64,000 nt of DNA from Symbiodinium sp. CCMP2592 (lineage: Eukaryota; Sar; Dinophyceae; Suessiales; Symbiodiniaceae). Below, piece after piece: positions 54,587-64,000 of the stretch (position 1 is the first letter of the stretch; the number at the start of each line of letters is the position of its first letter). The notes below the pieces were generated by a model. It ran no database searches. It saw nothing but the letters and a program-made list of their open reading frames with translations, and was not told where the DNA came from. Made by a program: the position numbers and the translations under genes. The stretch lies in assembly GCA_905221615.1 (NCBI GenBank), contig CAJNDT010003246.1, forward strand, positions 22,501 to 86,500, written 5' to 3'.

Positions 54587-55291
54587 GATGGCCTTGCGGG
54601 AAATGAGGCCAAGTTGCTGCCCCTGCTGGGGCTACTTGCCAAATCCCGGCGTGAGGAACCTTTCCCCGCCAATTTACTGGAGCACGGACTCGGAGTCCGC
54701 ATTGAGATTGCCGAGGCCTCCAGGGAGGAGGACAAGACACGAATCTTGAACAGCATTGCCTTCCCACGAGCAGGAACGCAGGCCCTGGATGAGGCACCAA
54801 AGGAGGAGCACGACAAGTATGGAGCCGTGAATCGGGCATTGAGGAGCCACTTTGCTTTGAGCAGCCTCTATGCATGCTACACTCGAGACACCGACCCAAG
54901 CAATTTTCTGGCTGCACTCCGTGTGGATGCTGCCCGCCTTTCCGTGCAGCTCTCATTGACTGGCTGCAAACACTTCAGAGATGCACAGATGCGCGCGCTC
55001 TTGGCTCATTTGCCAAGAACTCTTCTGTGCCTCCGCCTGGACCTTGGCCACACAGGCCTGCAGACCATCGCAGTGGACGGCTTTTGCTGCCAGCTGCGCA
55101 CACTGCAGCTTCGCTTCTCAGGGGCATCGCTGCGAGAAGCTGTCGGCATAGCAGCCCTCCTCGACACGGCCCAAGCTTCCTTGCTCCGTTTGGAGCTTTG
55201 GTTTGCAGCCTTGCCGATGCTTGAAGAGCTCAATCTCAGCGAAGCTTTGCTCCTTGCCTGCAAGATCTCAAACTGCATCGAAGACTCTTGA
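54587..55291 (+). CDS. Exon of LRR-like gene (2)
   Basis: Follows a catcctgcag acceptor at about 54586. Helical N-terminal part (LLPLLGLLAKSRREEPFPAN; LEHGLGVRIEIAEASREEDK), then NRALRSHFALSSLYACY, then LSVQLSLTGCKHFRDAQ ... LLAHLPRTLLCLRLDLGHTG. The last part has the spacing of leucine-rich-repeat beta-strands (LxLxxCxxhxD ... LxxLxLxLxxTG), like the RNI/cysteine-containing LRR class. Coding probability declines after about 55090 (LQTIAVDGFCCQL...), so the exon may end there and the rest be intron. Role: probable protein-interaction surface; no enzymatic domain is seen. Confidence 0.45.
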   Translation, partial: DGLAGNEAKLLPLLGLLAKSRREEPFPANLLEHGLGVRIEIAEASREEDKTRILNSIAFPRAGTQALDEAPKEEHDKYGAVNRALRSHFALSSLYACYTRDTDPSNFLAALRVDAARLSVQLSLTGCKHFRDAQMRALLAHLPRTLLCLRLDLGHTGLQTIAVDGFCCQLRTLQLRFSGASLREAVGIAALLDTAQASLLRLELWFAALPMLEELNLSEALLLACKISNCIEDS

Positions 55292-55549
55292 AAGACGCTT
55301 CGTAGCTTAGGCTGAAGCTCCGCTTGGAGGAGTTGTCTCTCCACGTCCAAGGGTGCCCCAAGGCCCTCGACCTGCTGCAATACGTTTCGTCGTGATAAAA
55401 AGGGGAGAAGGGACGGATACGGTTCCTACGGTTGAGATTTCGTGCTGGTTGAGGGTTGAGTGCTCCCTGAGAGGTTCCCCAAGCTTCGAAGCAGGCATTG
55501 CGCCTTGGCATGGCGATGTGTCTGTGCCCATGCAGTGCCCTCCATGTAT

Positions 55550-55672
55550 GCATCTCATTTAGCAGTGCGAAGTCGTTGGCAGCGAGGCACAATGCCGCCC
55601 GAAAGCTTCAGAGCCGTGACAAGGACTTGCAGATGTGGCTCTGCATCGAGGACTGCGCTCGGTGTTCTACCA
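55550..55672 (+). CDS. Short candidate exon (3)
   Basis: SSAKSLAARHNAARKLQSRD, then KDLQMWLCIEDCARCST, reads as a helical, protein-like segment between non-coding stretches. Borders were guessed from loss of coding character. 55292-55549 and 55673-56590 show no convincing exon (one CCCTAAACCCC motif at about 55950). Confidence 0.25.
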
Positions 55673-56590
55673 GGGGTGATTAGCGACTAGCTGCAGCAGA
55701 CGCAGACCTCTGGTCGGGAGGATGCAGCGACGTGGACGCAGCAGCTCCAGGCTCTGCTGCCATGGGATCGCATCCGGAAGTTGCAAGGCTTCCAAAGCCC
55801 GGGCCTCAGAGGTTCAAGATCAACGGCTTCCTTGCCGGCATTCCCTTCCACTGCCTGCAGGCAGCGGCTCGGAGAAAGGGCAAAGCACGAGAACAGAATC
55901 CGAGATCAACCAGGAGCAACAACAAATTGCAACATCTTCCCTGGCAGAAACCCTAAACCCCAAGCCTGCCCTTGGAGCAGGACTTGCCGTTTCCATGCAG
56001 CCACGGGCGCTGCCCACGCTTCCATGCGAACCTGCGCTTTGGCTTCATCCTTGTGCGAATGCCTGGTTATATAAGTGGCACGGTCCTTTCAGGAATGGAT
56101 ATTGCGACCAGCACTTCTTCTGCAGCCTCCGGCGGAGTGCATTCAAATCCTTCCAAGAGGTCCGGCCCATGGCTGATCAGCTCGGTTCAAGGTTTATGTA
56201 GGTGCAAAGAAATCCCACGGCTTCTTGTTTGCTAGAGGCTCGGTGTTGGTCTGAGTTGGCTCTGATCTTCTTCGTGCAAGCAGCTGCCGACATCGAGTCC
56301 AGAGGCCAGCATCCGATCTGGTTTGGGGTGGACATTCAGGGAGCCTGCAAGGTTAGAAAAGCTGAAACATCTGATCGAAAGAAGAAGTAGCAGCTTCGGT
56401 GATAGCGGCAGTTTGGGATACAAAGGCCTGCTGCTGCTGATTCTGCTGTCCCTGCACCTTGACGACTATACAGATTCGCCAGCATTTGAACACCATGGCT
56501 AGGCCTTGAATTGTCCAACAGGCACGCAAAACATCCCAGGTATCCGGTTCTGGTCTTTGGTGTGGCGAACGTGAGCGGCTTCTCCGTGTC

Positions 56591-56815
56591 CTGGCACTGT
56601 GGGAATTGACCTCTGGAGTATCCCCACTCTGCTGCATGCGGGACTCGCCGGACCATTTGAGGTCTCCTCGCTGTCCATGGTGTTGCTGGCTCTGCTGGTT
56701 GCCTCCTTCTCCTTCGCAAGTTTCCGTTTCGACCAGATGCAACGCGCGGCACGAGAGTTTTCCCTGTCCTCGGAGGCTTTCTACTCGAAGGCACGCACGC
56801 TGAGACAATGCATAT
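56591..56815 (+). CDS. Candidate exon with a transmembrane segment (4)
   Basis: Reading LWSIPTLLHAGLAGPFEVSS, then LSMVLLALLVASFSFASFRF, then DQMQRAAREFSLSSEAFYSK. The middle part is a clear 18-20-residue hydrophobic segment followed by a charged helix, as in a membrane protein. It may belong with the exons around it. Splice borders not fixed. Confidence 0.35.
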
Positions 56816-57288
56816 ACAAGTTAAGATGGGTACTCCCGTAGTCCTGTGCCTACCAGCAACAACGGGGCCCCTGCGACACTGGCGAAGTCATGCACAGAGG
56901 TGATGCCCAAATCTCCGTGCATCAGCAGGTGTTGGAGGATGACGGCCACCTGTCCCACACCTCGCTGGTCTTCGGTGTAGATGGGGAGAAATATCCAAGC
57001 GTGGACCAAGTGCGGCAGGAGCATGATTCCCCGACTTCCAGACAACATGTACACTAGCAGAATTAGCCGGCAAGCAGAATGCAAGCATCAATCAAACACA
57101 AAGAAATCTGCAGGAGACGGTGAGCGATTTGCAGCTTGGCTGCAGCTGCTTGCAGTGCTGCGCTCTTCAGCGGCTGCCCGAGGAAAAGCAGCTTTCTGTC
57201 TGCGCGGCAGCACCTTCCGAGCTTTGAGCTGCTTGGTTGTGGGGAGAGCATCGAACGGCTGTGGGAGCTTGAGCTTGCTTGAGCATCT

Positions 57289-57400
57289 TCCTGAGGAGCG
57301 CGGTGCAGAAGGTTGTGAGGGCAGTGGATGCAGATGGCATGGAAGCACACCTGAAGTGCGGGGATGAGGCTCTCCTTGCTTCCGAGTTCCAAGGCACAGG
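57289..57400 (+). CDS. Candidate exon (5)
   Basis: FLRSAVQKVVRAVDADGMEA, then HLKCGDEALLASEFQGT: soluble helical character. A weak call based on composition alone; a minus-strand alternative exists. Confidence 0.2.
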
Positions 57401-57636
57401 GAAAGTGTCGGGATACGTTGAATCTGAGTGGCAACATATGAATATAGGCCTTTACAAGTCTCGGCGGTTTTCAGGAGCTGTGGACATCTTGCAATATGAG
57501 ATCTACTGCAAAGACATCCTGCACATGCGGCAAACATGGAACGAGCTGAGCAGGCCCGAACGGCCCCTGTGAGCCTGTGCACGGATGCAGTCGCCCTGCA
57601 TTTCATTTTTCGTCATAGTTCATCGCCTTTGTCAGG

Positions 57637-57955
57637 GCTTTCCAGGGCGAGGAGCAGCCGATCCGCATCGTGGCCTTGCGAGACGGCTTCGCAGAAGAAG
57701 ACAGCAAGCGAAGGTGCTGTGAAGTCGTGCTTTGCATCGAGGGCCGCGTGCTCAGTGAGAGTGGCGAGTCGTGCGGCGTGTGTTTTTTGCTGACTTTGCA
57801 GCAAGGCTACTTCGCTACTGTGCTGCTTTTGGAGCGATCTTTGGATTCCGCAGAAAGGAAGCTTGCTGGCCTTTGCCGCATGGCTCCCCGGCTTGTGTGT
57901 TGCGCACGTATGGCGAGCGCCCATAAACCCGGAGTCAATGTATCCAACAGGTAAA
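57637..57955 (+). CDS. Candidate exon (6)
   Basis: The frame reads IRIVALRDGFAEEDSKRRCC, EVVLCIEGRVLSESGESCG, VCFLLTLQQGYFATVLLLER. It alternates strands and turns plausibly for a folded domain and ends near an aacaggtaaaaa donor at 57948-57954. Family not recognised. Confidence 0.3.
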
Positions 57956-58059
57956 AAGAAACAGAACGCAACAGCACTCCAAAAGATTCTAAGGCACAGA
58001 ATTTCGGCCTTCTGGTGGACCCGCGACCCGGCAGAGGCCAAGAAAGCAAGCAGAAGGCG

Positions 58060-58323
58060 AAGGCGAAGAGGTCTCCGAGACCTTCTCTGTGGCTTACCAT
58101 TATCCTGGGCCTGGTGAGGGCGACGGCTCTGCTGTGCAGCGGGTATTTCGCCTTACAGTACTTCCTGCGCTACGGGCCGCCGGTGCTAAGCGAGAGCCTG
58201 CCAGGGCTCGGTGCTTGGCTGAAGATTGAAGACGCAGAGGACAGATCCTGGTTCCAGGCAATCAGCCTGGCCCTTCCCTATGCGGTCCTTGTCTTTGTTT
58301 TCAGCACCTTGTCTACAATCTGA
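58060..58323 (+). CDS. Terminal exon of a membrane protein (7)
   Basis: After a basic stretch, SLWLTIILGLVRATALLCSG continuing into YFALQYFLRYG forms one hydrophobic segment, and ISLALPYAVLVFVFSTLSTI at the end forms another before TGA at 58321-58323. Two TM helices with a 35-residue loop (GPPVLSESLPGLGAWLKIED) give a convincing membrane-protein end. It probably closes the multi-exon gene starting at or before 54340. Confidence 0.45.
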   Translation, partial: KAKRSPRPSLWLTIILGLVRATALLCSGYFALQYFLRYGPPVLSESLPGLGAWLKIEDAEDRSWFQAISLALPYAVLVFVFSTLSTI

Positions 58324-58539
58324 CCCAGACATGCAAAAGGGCTTCGGAGCTTCAATGTGTTTAGGGGGAGCTCGCTGCAGAGGTCTGTTGTTGCTCGATG
58401 CTATCGCAGCCGTCCCCAGGTCAGCCCAATTGAGAACAGAAATCTCATGTGAACCAAAGGGAAAAGCTTGATAGGTTTTGATGGTAACAGTGAAAAGCAT
58501 GGACTTTCGATCCCTTAGGCCATGAGAAATGTTCGGCCA

Positions 58540-59202
58540 AAGCAGCGGCAACAATTCATACTTCTTAGACTTCATTAGACTTCGAAGCCGAAACAACGGC
58601 AACAAATCGTACTTCGTAGCGCTGGGGCACCGATTCGCGGCCAAAACAACGGCAACAAATCTAGCTTCCTAGCACTGAGGCCAAGACAACGGCTACAACA
58701 TCGTACTTCTTAGCAGTGGGGCACGGCTTCAAGGCCAAAGAAACGACAACACATCGCACTTCTTAGCACAGGGGCACCACTTCGAGGCCAAAACAACGGC
58801 AAGAAACCAACAAACCGTACTTGCTAGCACTGGAGAACCACTTCGAGGCCAAAGCAACTTCAACAAATCGTACTTCGGCACCACTTCAAGGCCAAAACAG
58901 CGGCAAAGAAATCGTACTTCTTAGTGGGGCACCATTGCGAGGCCAGAGCAACTGCAACAAATGTACTTAACAGCACTGGGGCACCACTTCGAGGCCACAG
59001 CAGCAGCAACAAATCGTACTTCTTCGCATTGGGGCAATACTTCGAGGCCGAAGCAGCGGCAAGAAATCGTACTTCTTAGCAACAAATGTACTTCTTGGCA
59101 CTGGGGCACCACTTCGAGGCCAAAGCAACGGCATCGTATTTCAGTATTTCTGCAACCGCAACAAATTGTACTGCTCAGCATTGGGGCACCGCTTCGAGGC
59201 TA
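58540..59202. repeat. Minisatellite, about 53-base period
   Basis: About a dozen degenerate copies of a unit built from ggggcaccacttcgaggcca, then aaacaacggcaacaaatcgt, then acttcttagcact. Copies vary by substitutions and truncations. No gene is supported inside it. Confidence 0.85.
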
Positions 59203-59990
59203 GCGGTGTCAGAAAAGTTTCTGTTTGATCCTTCGACGTCGGCACTTCAGATTGTTGAGACAGAGAAGTCCCAAAGAGTCGACCCACGGAAAGGGAAGTT
59301 GAGCTGGGTTTAGACCGTCGTGAGGTCACGACCTTCTGCGGTGCCGGCGTCGGGTGTCCCGCAGGCCGACATAGCAGATTTGTGCAGCAACAGATCGGAC
59401 GTGCGCAGAGTTCGTGTCAGGCTGCATTCTTTGGTTGCGCACTGTTCAGAAGGCAATCGCAGCTGAAGGTTACGGGAGGAAGAGCGCGGACAACTAATCC
59501 AACAGACGGTCCAAATCCTTCAATTTTCAATTTGTGATGTTTTGCGTTCTTCATGAACAGCAACAGCAGACCATGGAGGCTGAAACCTTCCCAGATCATC
59601 TTTGAGCGGCACTTTGGAGTCCACGGCAACTGCTATGTTGTCAAGGCAGGGCTTCCGAAGCTTTACGGTTTGGGCTTAGGGTTTAGGGTTTAGGGTTCAG
59701 GAGTTCCCTGCAATCTTTGTTGGCGCGGCTCAGCTAAATCATGTCGTGCGCTTTTCTGACCTGAGCGCCTTGAAGGTCGCACTGATCCAGATAATGACAG
59801 TGCTCCTGCAAGCCTTCGGGAAGGCGGATTCTCACGAATAGGACAGATACTCCCCGAATCTTTGGGGAGATACGCCATGTTCGCAATAAGCGTCCGAATC
59901 AATGCAATCCAGGACCTAAAGTTCCCCCTGCCAGGTACCGCTTCTGGGAGGGACTGTCACATTTGCAATGTATCAGAACATCCCAGCAGC
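59203..59990. other. No confident gene; telomere-like motif
   Basis: A TTTAGGG run (gggtttagggtttagggttc) lies at about 59675-59700. Open frames are short and unremarkable. Confidence 0.45.
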
Positions 59991-60300
59991 CTTGGTGCTG
60001 AAACGATGCGTCTGGATCTTCTATGTGCTGCTGACCTTCAACAGCCTGTACCCGAGTATCCTTTTTGTGCGGCCAGATTCCCGCTGGTGTCGCTATGGCT
60101 CCTCGGAGTGATCGAGAGCGAGTGACAGTGAGGGGAAGTGTAGACGACGTGTCTTCCTGCAGGGGACACAGCCGAGGTGCTGCTGTCATGGATGTGGTGA
60201 TGGATCTGGGATACATGCTCACCTATTTGCTCACCGTGGCTCCTTGTTGGGATTTAGAGAAGGCCGTGCCGAGAGTCAGTCTAGCACGGCTCAGGTGACC
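59991..60300 (+). CDS. Candidate membrane-segment exons upstream of the LRR exon
   Basis: At about 60008-60105 one frame reads VWIFYVLLTFNSLYPSILFV followed by RPDSRWCRYGSS, a hydrophobic helix with a charged tail. At about 60187-60240 another reads VMDVVMDLGYMLTYLLTVAP, a second hydrophobic helix. Both lie shortly before the large LRR exon, which itself has a TM segment, so they may be 5' exons of one multi-pass protein. Splice borders were not determined. Confidence 0.3.
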
Positions 60301-60303
60301 GCC

Positions 60304-60440
60304 ATGTCCGAGCTGACGCTGGAGACGGCCGTGCGTGGCAACTTCGGGGATGCGGAGGAGCTGGACCTCAGCAATAGCAGCTTGAGCACGAATGGAAGTG
60401 CCGCCAGCACTGTCGGGCAGCTCACATCGTGTGCGCTAAG
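60304..60440 (+). CDS. Candidate short exon before the LRR exon
   Basis: MSELTLETAVRGNFGDAEEL, then DLSNSSLSTNGSAASTVGQL, up to gcgctaag followed by gcataag, a possible GC donor at 60441. A 41-base intron to the acceptor catcctgcag (60481) is suggested, but the phase with the next exon does not fit, so the border or the link is uncertain. Confidence 0.25.
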
Positions 60441-60481
60441 GCATAAGCCCAACCTTCGCTTTCCCCTCTGACATCCTGCAG

Positions 60482-63400
60482 TTCCTGGCGGTGTACATCA
60501 GCCTTGCGCACACCTGTTGTGCCTGCCGCTCTGTCGAACGTGCCAGGGATCTGGGCAGTCTGGGCGGTCTGGGCGAAAGCTCTGTGGGGCCAAAGCAATC
60601 GAAGCGACCGATCAATCACCGCACGGTCTTTCCTACCCGTCATGGCCGGCTGGTGCTTCGATGCCTCAAGGCACTGTACTCTCCCATCCTGCTCCTGGTG
60701 CTTTTCCTGTTTCTTCGCTCTCCGGACATGTACCCTGGCCACTCCGAAGACTTCAGCTGCTTCCCGTGCCGCTGCTCTCAGGAGGCGAGGCGCCTGGAAA
60801 GCTGCCGATTAGCAGCCGTACTCCGACAGCCGGAGCTGGCCCTGCCCGGCGTCCACAGCATCGCCCAAGCAGCGTTGGACCCCCTAGGCTGCTATGTACG
60901 GCGCCTATCCCTGTCCAACCACAAGTTGACCTCCCTGCCGGCGAAACGGTTCCGGCACCTGAGTTGCCTGGAAGCCCTGGACCTGGGCAGAGGACGCCTC
61001 GAGCACCTGGAGGATGAGGCCTTCGAGGGCCTGGCGCAGCTGCGCCTCCTGTCGCTCAGCCAAAACTTGCTGACCGACCTCCCCACCCAGGTTCTCAAAC
61101 CGCTGCTCCGCTTGGAGCAGCTCCTTCTAGGTGGCAAAAGCGACAAACAAGGCAATGTAATCGTGAGCGGGAACCAGCTTGTGAGTTTGCCGAACTTCAC
61201 GCAGAACCCTCGGCTGAGAGTGTTGGACGTCAGCGAGAACAATCTGAAGAACTTGGAGGACGCCACCTTCTCGCATCTCCACAGACTCCGAGTCCTGGAC
61301 CTCGGCCGCAACAACCTCCTCAACGTCTCCGACCACACCTTCGCAGGCTTGACCTCGCTTCAGAAGCTGGATTTGGGCAGCAACAAGCTGGAACAGCTTC
61401 CGGAAACGGTCTTCCAAAACCTGACCTCCCTTCAGCAGCTGGATTTGCACAGCAACAAGCTGGCAGAGCTCCCGGAAACAGTCTTCCAGGGCTTGACCTC
61501 CCTGCAGACGCTGGATTTGCGGTACAACAACCTGGAGCTCCCGGAGCAGGTCTTCCAGGGCTTGACCTCCCTTCAGAAGCTGGATTTGCGCTGGAACCAG
61601 CTGGCCGAGCTCCCGGAAACGGTCTTCCAGGGCTTGACCTCCCTTGAGACGCTGGAGTTGTTCTACAACAAGCTGGCAGAGCTCCCAGCAGCGGTCTTCC
61701 AGGGCTTGACCTCACTTGAGACGCTGAAGTTGCACGACAACAAGCTGGCAGAGCTCCCGGAGAAGGTCTTCCATGGCTTGACCTCCCTTGAGACACTGGA
61801 GTTGAACAGCAACAACCTGGCAGAGCTCCCGGAGAAGGTCTTCCAGGGCTTGACCTCGCTTCAGGTGTTGGAGTTGTACAGCAACCAGCTGGCAGAGCTC
61901 CCAGAAACGGTCTTCCAGGGCTTGACCTCTCTTAAGAGGCTGGATTTGGGCAGCAACTACAAGCTGGCAGAGCTCCCGGAGAAGGTCTTCCAGGGCTTGA
62001 CCTCCCTTGAGACACTGGAGTTGAACAGCAACAACCTGGCAGAGCTCCCGGAGAAGGTCTTCCAGGGCTTGACCTCTCTTAAGAGGCTGGAGTTGTTCTA
62101 CAACAAGCTGGCAGAGCTCCCCGCAGCGGTCTTCCAGGGCTTGACCTCCCTTGAGACGCTGGATTTGCGCGTCAACATCAAGCTGGCAGAGCTCCCGGAA
62201 ACGGTCTTCCAGGGCTTGACCTCTCTTAAGAGGCTGGATTTGGGCAACAACTACAAGCTGGCAGAGCTCCCGGAGAAGGTCTTCCAGGGCTTGACCTCCC
62301 TTGAGACACTGGAGTTGAACAGCAACAACCTGGCAGAGCTCCCGGAGAAGGTCTTCCAGGGCTTGACCTCTCTTAAGAGGCTGGAGTTGTTCTACAACAA
62401 GCTGGCAGAGCTCCCCGCAGCGGTCTTCCAGGGCTTGACCTCCCTTGAGACGCTGGATTTGCGCGTCAACATCAAGCTGGCAGAGCTCCCGGAAACGGTC
62501 TTCCAGGGCTTGACCTCTCTTAAGAGGCTGGATTTGGGCAACAACTACAAGCTGGCAGAGCTCCCGGAGAAGGTCTTCCAGGGCTTGACCTCCCTTGAGA
62601 CACTGGAGTTGAACAGCAACAACCTGGCAGAGCTCCCGGAGAAGGTCTTCCAGGGCTTGACCTCCCTTGAGACACTGGAGTTGAACAGCAACAACCTGGC
62701 AGAGCTCCCGGAAAAGGTCTTCCAGGGCTTGACCTCGCTTCAGGTGTTGGAGTTGTTCTACAACAAGCTGGCAGAGCTCCCGCAAAGGGTCTTCCAGGGC
62801 TTGACCTCCCTTGAGAGGCTGGATTTGAGCGACAACAAGCTGGCAGAGCTCCCGGAAACGGTCTTCCAGGGCTTGACCTCCCTTGAGAGGCTGGATTTGA
62901 GCGGCAACAAGCTGGCAGAGCTCCCGGAAACGGTCTTCCAGGGCTTGACCTCCCTTGAGACGCTGGAGTTGTTCTACAACAAGCTGGCAGAGCTCCCCGC
63001 AGCGGTCTTCCAGGGCTTGACCTCCCTTGAGACGCTGGATTTGAGCGTCAACATCAAGCTGGCAGAGCTCCCGGAAACGGTCTTCCAGGGCTTGACCTCC
63101 CTTGAGACGCTGGAGTTGTTCTACAACAAGCTGGCAGAGCTCCCAGCAGCGGTCTTCCAGGGCTTGACCTCACTTGAGACGCTGAAGTTGCACGACAACA
63201 AGCTGGCAGAGCTCCCGGAGAAGGTCTTCCATGGCTTGACCTCCCTTGAGACACTGGAGTTGAACAGCAACAACCTGGCAGAGCTCCCGGAGAAGGTCTT
63301 CCAGGGCTTGACCTCGCTTCAGGTGTTGGACTTGTACAGCAACCAGCTGGCAGAGCTCCCGCAAAGGGTCTTCCAGGGCTTGACCTCCCTTAAGATGCTG

Positions 63401-63490
63401 CATTTGGGCGGCAACAGGCTGGCACAGCCAGTGAGGCGCTGTGTTGAGGCCGCCTTGAGCTGCGAGAATTGCAGCTGCGAGGCTTCTTGA
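60482..63490 (+). CDS. Large leucine-rich-repeat protein with an N-terminal TM segment
   Basis: About 1000 residues in one exon, open from the acceptor at 60481 to TGA at 63488-63490. A signal-anchor-like helix (LKALYSPILLLVLFLFLRS, about 60667-60720) is followed by a Cys cluster (CFPCRCSQEARRLESC) like an LRR N-terminal cap. About 35 LRRs follow: six divergent ones, then 29 nearly identical 24-residue units of the form LTSLxxLxLxxNxLAELPxx then VFQG. The end, VRRCVEAALSCENCSCEAS, resembles a Cys-containing C-terminal cap. The layout fits a type II or single-pass surface LRR receptor or adhesion protein of the VLR/Slit-like 24-residue class. Repeats 9-16 form higher-order 98-residue duplications. 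Earlier exons probably exist; the GTG at 60491 is not a start. Confidence 0.75.
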   Translation, partial: FLAVYISLAHTCCACRSVERARDLGSLGGLGESSVGPKQSKRPINHRTVFPTRHGRLVLRCLKALYSPILLLVLFLFLRSPDMYPGHSEDFSCFPCRCSQEARRLESCRLAAVLRQPELALPGVHSIAQAALDPLGCYVRRLSLSNHKLTSLPAKRFRHLSCLEALDLGRGRLEHLEDEAFEGLAQLRLLSLSQNLLTDLPTQVLKPLLRLEQLLLGGKSDKQGNVIVSGNQLVSLPNFTQNPRLRVLDVSENNLKNLEDATFSHLHRLRVLDLGRNNLLNVSDHTFAGLTSLQKLDLGSNKLEQLPETVFQNLTSLQQLDLHSNKLAELPETVFQGLTSLQTLDLRYNNLELPEQVFQGLTSLQKLDLRWNQLAELPETVFQGLTSLETLELFYNKLAELPAAVFQGLTSLETLKLHDNKLAELPEKVFHGLTSLETLELNSNNLAELPEKVFQGLTSLQVLELYSNQLAELPETVFQGLTSLKRLDLGSNYKLAELPEKVFQGLTSLETLELNSNNLAELPEKVFQGLTSLKRLELFYNKLAELPAAVFQGLTSLETLDLRVNIKLAELPETVFQGLTSLKRLDLGNNYKLAELPEKVFQGLTSLETLELNSNNLAELPEKVFQGLTSLKRLELFYNKLAELPAAVFQGLTSLETLDLRVNIKLAELPETVFQGLTSLKRLDLGNNYKLAELPEKVFQGLTSLETLELNSNNLAELPEKVFQGLTSLETLELNSNNLAELPEKVFQGLTSLQVLELFYNKLAELPQRVFQGLTSLERLDLSDNKLAELPETVFQGLTSLERLDLSGNKLAELPETVFQGLTSLETLELFYNKLAELPAAVFQGLTSLETLDLSVNIKLAELPETVFQGLTSLETLELFYNKLAELPAAVFQGLTSLETLKLHDNKLAELPEKVFHGLTSLETLELNSNNLAELPEKVFQGLTSLQVLDLYSNQLAELPQRVFQGLTSLKMLHLGGNRLAQPVRRCVEAALSCENCSCEAS

Positions 63491-64000
63491 GGCCACAAGT
63501 TTTTTTAATTTATTTGCATTTAATTGCTGTACTTCAGCCTGCCGAGACAGGGAATTGCACGCGTTTTCATCTGCTGCAGGGCTTAAGCCCTCTGGTGAAG
63601 CTTTTCAAATGCCTGAGGCGATTATCCTCCTTATATCCCCTACGGTAGTCCCCTCCAAGGCGTTTAGACTCTATAGCCACAGAGCTCACGTGCAACTCTA
63701 GGCCTGCTAAGCTCTCTGCTCCTCGGCCTTCCCGAGGTGATCTCTCCAAAACGAGAGCCAGGATCCTCCGCCGCTAGGCCCCTGGTATATCGGGTACAAC
63801 AGTAGCATTGGGTTTAGGGTTTTCGGGTTCATGGGTTTAGGGTTTAGGGTTTCATTTTGAGGATCCTCCGCTTTAGGGTTTCTTGACTGCGTCTCACGGG
63901 AGACAGTCACCTGTGAGTAATTCGAAGGGAATGGTCGCGACCTTGAATTGAAGTGTTTCAGCTTCGCACTTCCTCGTTTGCATCAGATGTCGGGCTCATG
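63491..64000. other. 3' flank with telomere-like motifs; no gene seen
   Basis: tttttttaatttatttgcat at about 63499 may be a 3' UTR. TTTAGGG runs lie at about 63808-63880 with gaggatcctccg repeated on either side (63760 and 63858 region). Short frames only. Confidence 0.5.

Noticed and set aside
61712..62785. 357-codon Leu/Gln-rich frame on the minus strand
   Set aside because: It is the mirror of the tandem LRR repeat; each unit is stop-free on both strands, so the frame follows from the repeat and not from coding.
1..64000. CRISPR arrays, tRNA/rRNA genes, spliced-leader relics
   Set aside because: No regularly spaced direct repeats with unique spacers, no cloverleaf or T-loop signatures, and only partial matches to TTGGCTCAAG were noticed.

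Overview
The window looks like nuclear DNA of a dinoflagellate, most probably a Symbiodiniaceae-like species. I infer this from four things: large Ty1/copia elements with dinoflagellate-style domain additions; intergenic DNA laced with degenerate copies of the TTTAGGG/CCCTAAA telomere-type motif; small exons in moderately GC-rich DNA with unclear or non-canonical splice borders; and ankyrin, LRR and HMG-box reading frames of the sort expanded in these algae. No bacterial operon, rRNA, tRNA or CRISPR array is visible.

Layout. 1-9.3 kb holds host-type coding sequence: a terminal exon (3-227), a phosphatase-loop fragment (454-705), a multi-exon ankyrin-repeat gene (1220-4600) containing three tight fold-back hairpins, a 0.9-kaa HMG-box-like reading frame (5713-8420), an AT-rich fold-back element (8541-8885) and a Cys-rich first exon (8948-9340). 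9669-25867 is a 16.2-kb copia-type retroelement (E1, + strand) inserted in a G-rich tract. Its gag, protease, integrase, methyltransferase-like domain, reverse transcriptase and RNase H are followed by about 7 kb of extra genes: a Tpt1/KptA-like RNA 2'-phosphotransferase, an endonuclease/exonuclease/phosphatase (EEP) domain, and a coiled-coil/TM protein. 25.9-29.7 kb is gene-poor DNA with telomere-like motifs, a CAT microsatellite and small inverted-repeat elements. 30025-39073 is a second copia element (E2, - strand) with identical 217-bp TG...CA LTRs and a perfect 5-bp target duplication. 39.1-44.1 kb is again repeat-laced and gene-poor. 44143-52539 is a third copia element (E3, - strand) with identical 127-bp LTRs, inserted in a CCCTAAA repeat and internally damaged. 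52.5-60.3 kb holds scattered exons of one or more membrane/LRR-type genes plus a 53-bp-period minisatellite. 60482-63490 is a large exon with about 35 leucine-rich repeats.

The most notable content is cargo in the retroelements. E2 and E3 both carry, upstream of integrase, a domain with the HxDxHN ... H ... R layout of the TET/JBP 2-oxoglutarate/Fe(II) DNA dioxygenases. All three elements carry a degenerate cytosine-methyltransferase-like domain. Dinoflagellate DNA is known to be rich in 5-hydroxymethyluracil and 5-methylcytosine, so mobile elements carrying DNA-base-modifying-type domains deserve attention. The three elements share one primer-binding site (TGGYAGCGGAGC) but organise gag and pol in three different ways. 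All functional calls rest on reading motifs by eye; no database search was run.
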